The notes under the pieces were generated by a model. The model was not told where the DNA came from. It saw nothing but the letters and a program-made list of their open reading frames with translations, and did not search any database. Shown in pieces: positions 1 through 21,533 of a stretch of 64,000 bases of DNA. Numbering within the stretch: position 1 is the first letter of the stretch; the number at the start of each line of letters is the position of its first letter. The stretch is from Synaphobranchus kaupii (taxonomy: Eukaryota; Chordata; Actinopteri; Anguilliformes; Synaphobranchidae): assembly GCA_029718625.1 (NCBI GenBank), contig CM056383.1, positions 66,526,849 through 66,590,848 of the forward strand, read 5' to 3'. Position numbers and translations under genes: made by a program.

Positions 1-620
1 GTTAGATATTTGCAGTTTTACATTTAAAATATTATTCTTAGGGATTTAAGTATAAAAAAAAAAACACCAATTTAAACTAAAAAGAATTTTGATTTTCTCA
101 GCAAAAGTGGGCTGAGTGAGCTTTTTTTTGAGGTGTATAATGAGTATACTGTACCCATTGAAAGGTCAAATAGAAAAACGGCAGGCCCTCTTGTGGCTGA
201 CCAGGGTTATGCTTACTCCTGGGATCTGGAAAGCATGTCCATTTGCTATGTTTCTACTCTAAAAAGATGTTAATTCAAAATATATCAGGGCAACACTGCC
301 TTGTTTAAGCACCTAAGATAAATATAAACAGATAAGGGATATATTGAGATCCGCTACCACCAACAAGATATAGCAGGCCTATGCCTATACGTTATCAAGA
401 CAGCTGGTGGCAAGGCAATAGGCCTAATATATTTCACGGCAAAGTAATAACTGATAGAATTCCAATACACAATAGGCTATGCCACAAAAGCACATGGGAA
501 CTGCAGCCTTCTGTGTTGTATTCATTAAATGAGGGGAAGATAGCTGATAAATTTTAAGGGGTAATTTGTGCTTCAAAATGGTAGCCTATGGCAAAATCAT
601 GTCTGCCACACCACTTTGAA
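1..620. other. AT-rich flank, no gene seen
   Basis: No reading frame resembling a known protein and no RNA gene is recognisable here. The sequence is AT-rich with short homopolymers and reads as ordinary intergenic DNA upstream of the transposase-like relic. Confidence 0.5.
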
Positions 621-622
621 AA

Positions 623-1112
623 GTGGAATGGAAAAAGCTACTTCGCCACACCTGTGGTGGTATCCATGATTCTGTCTCAAACGTTGTTCCAAACGTACAT
701 ACACTAAAGAATAACTTTCAGTACCTCTTCAATAATAATCCCAGATCAGACCGACACACGGGTCAAAAAAGACCAATAGGAGCAAAAGGGCAAAAACAGA
801 AGAGGCTCTTCAGAAATAATAAGAAGCCACCATCCAAATATGCATCCAAAGCTCCTGCTCCTAAAAAGAGTCAGAAAAGGACATCACCATCCGAGTTTGA
901 GTCCGATGAAGGTGATTACTGTCTTGTCTGTGTACAGTCCTATAGGAGAAGTCGGCCTGCGGAAGTTTGGCTTCAGTGCCAATATTGTATATATTTGGCT
1001 TCAGTGCCAAAAGTGGGCGTACAAGTTATGCAGAAACAGAGAGAGAGAGAGGAGGAAGGAGAAGTACAATATTGTAGGCTTTTGGCTGTTCAATTTAAGT
1101 CATTCATTTTGA
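623..1112 (+). pseudogene. Possible transposase C-terminal tail relic
   Basis: A basic, Lys/Arg-rich stretch is followed by an acidic patch (SEFESDEGD) and a small Cys-rich module (YCLVC, then WLQCQ, then WAYKLC). This resembles the zinc-binding tail at the C terminus of many DDE transposase-derived proteins, such as pogo/Tigger-type. The module is split across two frames, because a short segment containing ttggcttcagtgcc is tandemly repeated at about 968-1010 and shifts the frame. There is no DDE core upstream in the window and no splice context, so a decayed fragment is the best reading. The family assignment is tentative. Confidence 0.25.
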
Positions 1113-1395
1113 TTCAAGAAAGGAATTTACTCATTCACGGAATAGAAACAGCCTTGTGGCTGTTTAATATATAATTAATTGTTGTTTTTCATTTTAAATG
1201 AGAGAAAAATGTATCCATATCTTATATTTTATATAATGACAAGTTTTTTGTGTTTTTTTTAAAGGGCAGATTCTATAGAATATTCATGCTTTCTGGTTGT
1301 GGTTTGAATTAACTGCTCAAATTGTTTATGTTTGTTGCATTATTCTTTTTAACTATAGTCAGAATATTAACATTGTGCCAATCATCCCCATAGCG

Positions 1396-1432
1396 TGTGC
1401 CAACCAAGCCTGTGTTTTGGCTGGTTGGCACA
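1396..1432. repeat. Short perfect-arm hairpin
   Basis: TGTGCCAACCA is followed after a short spacer by its exact reverse complement TGGTTGGCACA, and inner GCC/GGC extends the stem. It could be the end of the transposon relic just upstream or a chance palindrome. No function is inferred. Confidence 0.4.
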
Positions 1433-1499
1433 AGTGCAAAACATGATTTTATCATTATAATCATTAATAAACTAATTTTATGAATGATGCGTGGACATT

Positions 1500-2100
1500 A
1501 AATGCATCTATTATTTTAACTTATTTTAACTTAATCTTTCATTTGCTTCTGGTTCGATTATTGTAACATAATACGACATACATAGCCTACATCGCGCATG
1601 AACTGAAGTTCAACGCAGTAGCTCGCCAGTTATAGCAACATTGATTGTAACATTACTGTTGTGTTCAACTAGTGTGTAGCACTACATTTATCGGCGGTGT
1701 GGATGAATGTCACTTTTTAATATTATATCCATTCATTTATGCATCTGACTAGGAATTGTTGATTGGCTAACTTAGATACCTTCTCTTGACGGAAGCCAAA
1801 TTCTCCTGATGTAACCAAAGTGTAATTTTACCCTTTTCAGCTTGACCTTCACATTCGCGTGTTTTATCAAGTCCCCTTCTGCCCACGAGTAAATTGTGTC
1901 CAAATTTACCTCTAAACTGCATTTTTGTGTATTCTTCCATTTCTAGACTATTCTTATATGCATACTAAAACGTATTCATGTAGTAACCTATATTTAAATG
2001 CGTGTAATATGTACATAAAAAGCGTAATTAGAATCAGGCTATCTTTGGACTGCTGCACATGGGTCCATTCAGCTGTGCATGGTGTAACCCACCCATGTGT
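1500..2100. other. Intergenic DNA upstream of hspa9
   Basis: No coding potential or repeat is recognised. The short open frames on both strands lack homology or splice support. Confidence 0.4.
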
Positions 2101-2349
2101 TGGATAATTCCAGAAGATCGCAGTGGCAGGGTAGCAAGCTAGTTCACTCTGACTGGGCATATTTGCAAAATCGCTGGAGAAAGTCTTTAGTTTACTATTC
2201 AATTCACTTAACATTCTTTTCTCCAGAATTGGCAACCCTCGGTGGTAAATCAGATTCTGCGATCTAACCCCGATAGCTCTTAAATTACACGCACGGTCTG
2301 TCAGTTGGCCTTCATTTTCCAAAATTACAAGAAAAACCAGTCATCGGTC
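2100..2349 (+). promoter_or_regulatory. Putative hspa9 promoter and 5'UTR
   Basis: This is the region immediately upstream of the hspa9 start codon. It carries an inverted heat-shock-element-like dimer at about 2107-2116 (aTTCcaGAAg), the minimal form bound by HSF1 in heat-shock genes. There is no obvious TATA box. Mortalin is classically regarded as constitutive and only weakly heat-inducible, so the HSE-like site may be incidental. The transcription start is not identifiable by eye. Confidence 0.3.
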
Positions 2350-14550
<12,201 letters not shown>

Positions 14551-15750
14551 ACCCCTTTGCACTTAGGATTGTCAGAGACAATGGGACTGAAGGGCTTGGG
14601 AATATAGACCTGTTATCCTGAGCGACTATTGCGTTGAAGTCATTCTCACATACTGTGTTTTTGCAGTAAGCTATACAGTATACAAATGCCATTGTATGCC
14701 CCCCCCCCCCTTATAATTTAACAGTTCAAAACTGGTTTCTGCCTCTGTTGTGAAGTAGTATGTCTAGTAATTATCTGTCGCCTGTGATTCCTTTGGGTTA
14801 ATTGTCCAGATCAGATCAAACCAAACCTTGCTTTGTTGTTTTCAGTTCTGCTCATGTCTTTAGCTATCACGTAAGGGTTTCCATGTGGAGATTATTTGGG
14901 TAATGATGAAGCAAGGCCATTCCATCCCTTGATCCAGACGCTGTCAGTAATATCACACATTCAAATGTATGAGTGGAGTTTTCATTTCTGCACATAGGAA
15001 AGGTAACCGGATGAAAGGCAAGATTTGATCCTGCCTTAAATCTCCAAAAATAATTACTGTCTCTATTATGCTAAACAGTGAAAGACACTTAGGTTTTCAT
15101 ATAGTTGACTCAAATGGCTTGGAGGGAACCGTAAATGAACAACTTAAGAAAGAGTGCATGTCTAAACCTTAATTTGAAAGTTGCCATTTTGGAAACTTTC
15201 TGTATGGGTATTTTAGCATAGGGCGATGCCCATGTGAGAATGTAGAGATGGAACCTTGGTCAGGTGTGCGCACATTTGTACAAAATTAGTATAAATCTAC
15301 ACTTGGGTCATTACAGGCAGTGCGTTTAGAGACGTGGCCTGCTAGTACAATGTGTGGTTCTCAGTTACTTCCTTTTGTGGTACATGGTATGCTTTGTGAT
15401 CATTTGTATATAGTTTTGCGACACTGTAAAGCCAAGTCCATTTAGGATTCCACATGACGGTAGAGAACCGAAGTGGCTGGTTTTTTCCCTATACCCAGGT
15501 TGCTTCCACTCTGAAATTGGGTCTTAAAACTTGCTGCGTGTTTGCCAAATTGTCGCCAATTTGAAAAGCAAGTTTGTGGAGGAATGGTTCATGTAAAATT
15601 CTCAAATGTGAACACTATTGGGTTAGCGTTTAGAAAAATGTGCGAGGAGGGTTTTTGGAAGATGTTTAAGTCTGTATACTCAAAATGATTTAAATGCTTA
15701 CATTATAAACTTTTGTAATAAAGAAATAATAAAATTTCAACACTGAAATG
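14551..15750 (+). other. hspa9 3'UTR and polyadenylation signals
   Basis: This about 1.2-kb AT-rich non-coding stretch follows the stop codon. Tandem AATAAA signals at 15717-15722 and 15728-15733 precede the likely cleavage site near 15750. It includes a C12 run at 14700. Confidence 0.75.
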
Positions 15751-16340
15751 CACTTATTTCCATGTTCTATGGTCTTGTGGTTGTTGGTGTTCTAGCCTCA
15801 TTACCTTAGGATGCTATGAGCCTGACCCAATTCAACGATTTTAGATGAGACCAACTCACCGGGCTATGCTTTGCTAATAAACCAATGGTTAGTAACCTTT
15901 TTCTGTCATGAGTTAAGTTGAAGGCAGAGAATAAAGCCAACTCAACCTTTGATTTTATTGCATTAAGCTGGCTAAAATTTGATATAGACCCTATCAGAAC
16001 TCAAAGGAAACCAACCTCACAAAATATAGCTTCCCTCCCACCCTGTCTTCTAACATGTCAAAATGAGTCACTGTTGATTACAGTTTAAAATAACCTATAG
16101 TTTCATGGTGTACAAGCATCAATTTATCCAGCCATCAAAACTTAAGTGCACATCCAAATCGTTCTTAGTAGCTATATTTGGTGAAATGTTTTTCAGAACG
16201 TTCTCATAAGTGAAATACCCAGAAATTGTGATGAACACATTCACAAATCAATGAATGGTTTATGGTTTCAAATATTTCAACAATTACAGTGGTAGTTGCT
16301 ATGTAACTTCACTTGTTAAGGCAACTCCTGCCTTCCTTTC
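15750..16340. other. Intergenic spacer after hspa9
   Basis: AT-rich spacer between the hspa9 polyadenylation site and the downstream MITE. No gene or repeat is recognised. Confidence 0.4.
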
Positions 16341-16431
16341 CCTGCCAAAAATTCCAGCTAAGACCAGCTAGAAGTGTCAAACGCAGTTTAAAACCAGCTT
16401 ACGCTGGTTTAAAATGGAATTTTCAGCAGGG
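16340..16431. mobile_element. About 90-bp MITE
   Basis: The left end ccctgccaaaaattccagct is mirrored by the right end aaaatggaattttcagcagg, with inner accagct/agctta repeats. This is a small non-autonomous hairpin element with no coding capacity. Confidence 0.55.
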
Positions 16432-16849
16432 TTTGAAACAACATCAAATTTGGAATTCTTACGGTGGTGCTGAATTTTCAATTAATAACCTGTTCATTTT
16501 AGAGAAGTTCTTTATCCACAAATGTAAGTTTCGAAAAACCCCACCAATTGTTATTGTCTTCATGAAACAACTGACCTTAGTTTGTGGATCTCGAATAGGC
16601 TACTTATGAAAAGTAAACATGCACAGAAACTCGCCTTTTTTCAGAATATGATGACACACTTTTTGTGCGCATATTTTCTGTTTATTTTTTATATTGTTCC
16701 TGAAATTGCTCCGTCTTGTAATCTTTAATATCATACGTTATTGTAATGCCTGGAGATTATTGTACATGTGGAAATTATTCAATAAAAAAACTTGTCAAGA
16801 CAACTTCCGCATGGAAATTGAGTCTTCCAGGGAGGGTTTACATATCCCA

Positions 16850-16926
16850 TAATACTCGTGGTTACGCAACGTGACACTCTATGGTACGCAGTATAAAGTA
16901 GAGTGGAGCGTTTCAAACGACCTTTC
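16850..16926 (+). promoter_or_regulatory. TATA-box promoter with 5'TOP-like start
   Basis: TATAAA at 16892-16897 is followed about 30 bp downstream by a pyrimidine-rich initiator, cctttc, at 16921-16926. A TATA-like box together with a C-initiated oligopyrimidine tract is typical of snoRNA host and translation-machinery (5'TOP) genes. Confidence 0.6.
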
Positions 16927-18047
16927 ATTAAGGATGAAGGACGGCGAAAGGATCCAGTTGTACCCAGGGGTAAGATTTTTTAAGCTGTTTAGCAGCCTCT
17001 TGCCAATTTTATAACAAATATTCACCGTTTTCTGCCAGCAGCCGGTATGCTGCGCAATTTTAGCTATGTATTTGAATGGGTAGGTAACGTTAACGTTGAC
17101 TTAAGGGAATGCTCCATTTTGCAATTTCAACTTTCGAAAGCATCTTGCCAGCTAAGTTAGTTTCTATATTTTATTCACTTCGGTTAATTTCGAACTAACG
17201 ATTACTATCAATCTAGTTCCTCACTCGCGCCTTAACTTCGTCAACATAGTTGAGCAAATCGGGTGAAACTTTGTAAGCAACACGTGGTAGCTGGGTAGCT
17301 AAATATTTTTTGAGAATGTAGTTTTTCATCCAGCTAGATTTCTACAGTAACGTTAACTATCAAGTGTATGTATGCTAGCGGACTATTAAAGTGTTTACTT
17401 GCTTTATTTAAAGTTGCATCAAGAGTTATGCGTGCATTAACGGCGATGGTCGTAAATTGCGCTAAACATGCCTGTAATCCTCAATCTGTTAGTGTCTGAA
17501 ATGAAACTTGTCGTCCTAGGACGGCGTAATGTGGCCTGCAGCTGTCCGAAGTCGTCTTCGATGGATAACTTGAGTCTTTTCCCTTCTTTGAAAATGTACT
17601 AATTTTCTAATTTTATCAGGTAATTTATCTCTGGCTACTCCTGCTTTCCATGAACTTCCCGATCATTTTGATGAAATTATTTCTAGTACTTTGTAACGTT
17701 ACAATGTTGAGCTCTTAAACACCATGAAGGCACTAAGTTGCCTCTGCTTTTTTGAACTTTGCAGATCCTTAGACTTGTAAAAAAAAAAAATCTTAAGAAT
17801 TCAGTTGGTGTTTTTTGCACCCAAGTTCTCTATCCTTAAAATGTTAGTATGTCATTGATGTAATTGCATTAATCATGTTCAAAACATATTCTCAGGCCTT
17901 TTGTCAATGCAATACAACACATGGTTTGGCTGACCACATTAGTTTAAATTCTACTTTGAAGTGTATTGGACATTAGATTGTGTGCCCTTTTGTACAGTGA
18001 AATAAAAATTATAGAGGACCAATCCCAAATGCCTGTTAAGCCAGGAG

Positions 18048-18258
18048 GGACCCCCAGCGGTAGTCAGCTGTGCAGGCCTGTACCATGCCTGAGCCAGTGT
18101 TACACTGCTGGGAGAGGAAGGTGCTGTCATTGTAGCCGGGCTCTGGGAGACACTGTTTTAGTGGCTGCTGATGCCAGGCTGTGATGGTGCTGTGCCCCTC
18201 TTGAGAGTGGACTGCGCCCACATGATGGGGGTGGCCCTAGTCTGGGGGGCTAACATTT
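18048..18258 (+). ncRNA. H/ACA snoRNA candidate, U19/SNORA74-like, in host intron 1
   Basis: The 5' hairpin closes with CCCAGC (18053-18058) and GCTGGG (18107-18112), around an inner CAGGC (18073-18077)/GCCTG (18087-18091) stem with an unpaired pocket between. The H box AGAGGA follows at 18113-18118. The 3' hairpin closes with TAGCC (18133-18137) and GGCTA (18248-18252), directly followed by ACA at 18253-18255. All H/ACA hallmarks are in the right order, and the long 3' domain fits U19. It is nearly identical to 9165-9375. This copy sits in a dedicated host transcript and keeps the better 3' closing stem, so it is probably the functional parent. Confidence 0.65.
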
Positions 18259-18271
18259 AATCGCTGAGATT

Positions 18272-18472
18272 TAAAGCTGCAGTAGGCAAGTTTGAAAAAT
18301 ATACCAGGCAAAAAGGCTTTCCTCTTTTGCTCTCCTCCCTCCTATCTCTCCTAAGCCCCTCCCACCAAATGATGCTCCAGTGCATGTGCGGTGACAGGCA
18401 GATGGCTGCTGGAATATGAGTAAATTTAATAATTTCTCCAAAATTATATAAAATCTTGCCTACTGCACCTTG
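18272..18472. mobile_element. About 200-bp MITE in host intron 1
   Basis: The inverted ends are aaagctgcagtaggcaagtt and, on the right, aatcttgcctactgcacctt. No coding capacity. It lies directly after the H/ACA RNA. Confidence 0.65.
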
Positions 18473-18507
18473 AATGTGCCCCAGATGCAATGGAGCCCCA
18501 TTATGTG

Positions 18508-18660
18508 CCTTGGAGGGCTGGGAGTAAGTGGCTTTTCATTCCGACCAATCAATGCCAATTAACTCGCCTTCAACCAGAGAGGAGGGAACTAATTGGTGAA
18601 AGTGGCAGTTGAAGTGAGTGGTTGGACTGAAAACCTGTGTAGTCTCAGCCCTCCCATGGC
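18508..18660. mobile_element. About 150-bp hairpin MITE in host intron 1
   Basis: The left end gccttggagggctgggagta is the imperfect inverse of the right end tagtctcagccctcccatgg. It ends about 100 bp before exon 2 of the host transcript. Confidence 0.6.
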
Positions 18661-18937
18661 ATGTGATTGGGCACAGCTGCCCTGATGCATATACTGGCGC
18701 AAATTGGTTACTCCAGTGCATCCACGTCCTCTTGTAAGTGTCCCTTTTGCCTTGTTTAGATGGCAGGTTGCCAGATTGCTGAGAGACCATTCAAGATGCA
18801 GCGCTGAACGTGGCTGGAGGTAAGCTTCTCAAATGGCTTGGTTGTGTTTTTGCATTCCGAGCATGAAGACAGGCATTTGAGTCAACAGAAAATTGACCGA
18901 TTTTATTTCAAGCAATGCAAGTCTAACCCAGGCGTCC

Positions 18938-19115
18938 TAAATCTTATCCAGAAAAGGCAGGCTTTTGTTTCAACCAAGAAGTAAAATGCCTGATTCTACC
19001 AATCTATTACTAGAGTCTTTGCTCAGGACCTTTATTAATAGAATTGGGTGTTACTGCTCGGCTGAAACAAAAGCCTGCACCCACACCGGCCCTTTCTGGA
19101 TAAGGACCCCTGGTC
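18938..19115. mobile_element. Hairpin MITE in host intron 2, same family as 10540-10730
   Basis: The ends cttatccagaaaaggcaggc and ccctttctggataagg are inverted. The interior shares gagtctttgct, aggacctt, ttactgctcgg and cctgcacccacaccggccc with the copy in hspa9 intron 11. Confidence 0.65.
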
Positions 19116-19424
19116 TAACCCAACCATGATGAATCTGACTTGGTATGGCCTTACAGAACTGTAGAGGGTTAATTTGCTATAGTCAATCGGAGTGCAGTAA
19201 CTCCTTAGGTATAGCAAAACTATTCTAAAGCACACCGTTTGCTTCATAAAGCTGTGGAATGTTTGTTTTCTTAAGATTGTAGTTATATTGGTGTGTTCTT
19301 TATTGTACAGGAACTGTGGTCATTGAATCAGCAGTGAGAGTTGGAGATGGTAGCCAGCAGAATGAAGGCCAGGTAACCTGCCATGTGTGGTGCATTTTGA
19401 AAATATCACTGATGCAGTGAGGAA

Positions 19425-19670
19425 ATCCACCCAAGTATGTACTATCATAGCAGAGGGAACTTCCTTGTTATGATCTCCTTTCCCTTGGGACATCAAAGGC
19501 AGGACTTTGGCACAGGTTAAAGTGGATCAATTCCGCTATGACCTGACGAGAAGACCTGAGACAGTTCAAGTGTGGCATATTCTGTTTTTTTAAGTCTTCT
19601 GTATGTGGCGATGGGCTGTTTGTAGCTGACTAGAACCGGGAGGTTATGGGGTGGGGGGGCATCTACAGAG
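19425..19670 (+). ncRNA. Second H/ACA-like RNA candidate, in host intron 3
   Basis: ATCCAC (19425-19430) pairs with GTGGAT (19522-19527) to close a long 5' hairpin. An ANANNA match, AGAAGA, is at 19549-19554. A 3' hairpin contains an AACC/GGTT tip and a GATG/CATC stem that ends two bases before ACA (19665-19667). At about 246 nt it is long for an H/ACA RNA. No family is assigned, and the fold between the H box and 3' hairpin is loose, so this could also be only a conserved-looking intron. Confidence 0.4.
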
Positions 19671-19953
19671 CCGAGGTAAACTTAATTTCTGTAGTTCCTG
19701 AATTTCTCGTTCCAGGTCCCGTGGTGGAATTGCGAAGATGCCGGTGGCCAGCTTTGAGAATCCTGGTGGCAGTTTCTGCTCTTGTGCGTCCCACCTAACA
19801 TGTCTATCCCTGTGTTTTGTAAAAAAAATAAAATCATAAAAACCTGTAAGTTAATTGCTTTGTCTTTCATTCAGTCTCATATCGACGTGAGCCAGGCACT
19901 TAAGTGATGAGTGGGTAGTCTTGCACAGCCAGCATGTTACTCCGACTGGAGTA

Positions 19954-20398
19954 CAGAGGTGGGCAACGAGGGCTGTATCTTGTTTTTCATACGTCTAGCC
20001 TTAATTGCCCTGAAAATGTATGCCTTCTGACACTTTGGATACATAACTTCAAGTGCATGAATGACAGTGAAAACGACTGCTCTTGTGTCCTTATATCATG
20101 TGGATACTTAAATCCAAATCGCCCTGGTTTTCTTACCCCAGGTAATTAATTGAACAATTGGTGCTACTGATTGGCCAGACTCTTTGCACCTAACTCCCAG
20201 GTAAAGGGGGAGGGGGGGTGGAAAACTAGCATTTCTCAGCCCACGAAGACCGTGATTTGAGTAATGGCCCTGTGTGAAATCTGATCTAATCTACAAGTGA
20301 ACCGGTGTTGGCGTATGTCGCACTTTAGCCAAGGTAACCGGTGGAAACCAAAACCTGCGTACACACTGGTCCTCCAAGACCGCAATTGTCCACCCCCC
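19954..20398. mobile_element. MITE family B, interrupted by a nested MITE
   Basis: The left end cagaggtgggcaacgagggc and the right end tggtcctccaagaccgcaat, then tgtccac, are imperfect inverses. The same family, uninterrupted, is at 53438-53688. Here it is split by the nested element at 20105-20263. Confidence 0.65.
20105..20263. mobile_element. Nested MITE, family C
   Basis: The ends TACTTAAATC and GATTTGAGTA are inverted. The interior includes ccctggttttc, taattgaacaatt and ggtaaaggggg. A related copy with ends TACTCAAATC/GATTTAAGTA lies at 53252-53423. Confidence 0.6.
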
Positions 20399-20608
20399 TC
20401 TTAGTGTAATGGGTAAGGAACTGGACTTGTCTAAAAGGTTATAGGTTTGATTCCCAGGTAGGACACTGCCCTTGTACCATTGAGCAAGATACTTAGCCTG
20501 AATTGCTTCAGTAAATATCCTGCTGTATAAATGGGGGTAACTTTAAAAAATAAAAAAAAAGTACAATTTGGTCTGGGTAAGTGTCTGCTAAATGTCAATG
20601 CAATGCAA
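20398..20608 (+). repeat. tRNA-derived SINE with LINE-2-like tail
   Basis: The A box is atgggtaaggaactgg (20409-20423) and the B box aggtttgattccc (20443-20455). The body ends in ggtaagtgtctgctaaatg followed by caatgcaatgcaa, matching the 3' end of L2-type LINEs. The layout is that of fish V-SINE/HE1-type elements mobilised by an L2 partner. Confidence 0.7.
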
Positions 20609-20939
20609 CCTAGCTGAAACTGGTATGAATGCATGTGAAAAATGCAATCCAAAGCCTCTTACATTTTATAAGGGTTAGTTACTCATTTGATTTGCTTGTT
20701 ACTAATAATGCATGTACAGTTGTGAAAAAGTGCACCGTCACCCCCAGATAAGTTCTCTTTTTAGACCTATTTGGACACATGGATATTTGGTCCTTGTTCC
20801 AATGCTTTTTACTGTTAAAGGTTGTCTAATTTAACAAAGGACACAAATTATGCTTTTAAATGATTTATCAGAGATCAACTTTGGAATTTTCAGCCATTCT
20901 TCTTTGCAGTACTGCTTTAATTGTGTGATGTTCAAGGGC

Positions 20940-20990
20940 TTCCTTGAATGCACAGTCCGCTTCGTCCCCCCCCCCCCCCCCCCCCCCAAC
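20940..20990. repeat. Poly-C tract within the Tc1 relic
   Basis: An approximately 20-nt C run at about 20967-20988 interrupts the transposase 3' region. Confidence 0.6.
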
Positions 20991-21533
20991 GCATTTCGAT
21001 CTGGACTTTGACTTGGCCATTCCATAACCCTCTATTTTTTCTTTGAGCCATTCTGTACTAGATTTGCTTGTATTTTTAGGATCCAGGACCTTTTCAGCTT
21101 CAGCATCTGAAATGATGGCCTCACATTCTTAAGAATGCTCTGGTATAAAGTTGAATTTGTTATGGTAAGTTTACCAGGCCCTGAGGCTGCAAAGCAGCCC
21201 CAAACCATAACACCCCCCTCCACCATGTTTCACCATTGGAATGAATTGCCTTTGCTCAAAGGCAGTGTTGCATCTTTGCCAAACATGACGTTTTGCATTG
21301 CACCCAAACAGCTCCAACTTTGACTCATCAGTCCAGAGTACATTTTCCCAGTAGTTTTGAACTTTATCCAGATGTCGTTTGGCAAAGTTCAGTCGTGCTT
21401 TTATATTCTTTTTGGAGAGCAGGGGCTTCTTCCTTCCTATCCTCCCATGGTAGGTCAAGTTTGTGCATCTATTTCTGATTGTTGATTCATGCACTTTCAC
21501 ATGAACTGTGGCAAGTGAAGTCTGTAGGTCTTT

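Larger units (their letters stand above)
16921..19850 (+). ncRNA. Spliced snoRNA host-type transcript, 4 exons (SNHG4/U19-host-like)
   Basis: Inferred exons are 16921-16969, 18760-18819, 19311-19372 and 19716 to about 19850, each bounded by consensus GT-AG sites, with AATAAA at 19828-19833. The mature RNA would be about 300 nt. The only ORF running from exon 1 is 28 codons (MKDGERIQLYPG, then exon 2 to a TGA), with no known homology. The introns carry two H/ACA-like RNAs (18048-18258 and 19425-19670). In human, the U19 host gene SNHG4 is a 5'TOP gene with little coding potential and lies on 5q31 in the same region as HSPA9, so orthology is plausible. Exon ends come from motif reading only. 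Confidence 0.6.

Noticed and set aside
2107..2116. A definite heat-shock element driving hspa9
   Set aside because: Only one inverted dimer is present; a functional HSE usually has three or more nGAAn units, so it is reported only as HSE-like.
18048..18258. Interpretation of the duplicated 206-bp sequence as a MITE
   Set aside because: The outer CCCCCAG/CTGGGGG complementarity resembles inverted ends, but the internal hairpin-H box-hairpin-ACA order fits an H/ACA RNA better and no target duplication surrounds this copy.
16921..18805. A 28-codon micropeptide from exons 1-2 of the host transcript
   Set aside because: The frame is short, lacks homology and depends on an unverified exon 2 acceptor; kept only as a note.
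19373..19715. Telomerase RNA in the host intron 3
   Set aside because: Considered because of the H/ACA-like 3' end, but no CUAACCC-type template is present and the interval is too short for a teleost TERC.
20400..20470. A functional tRNA gene
   Set aside because: A- and B-box motifs are present, but the cloverleaf is not complete and the body continues into an L2-type SINE tail.
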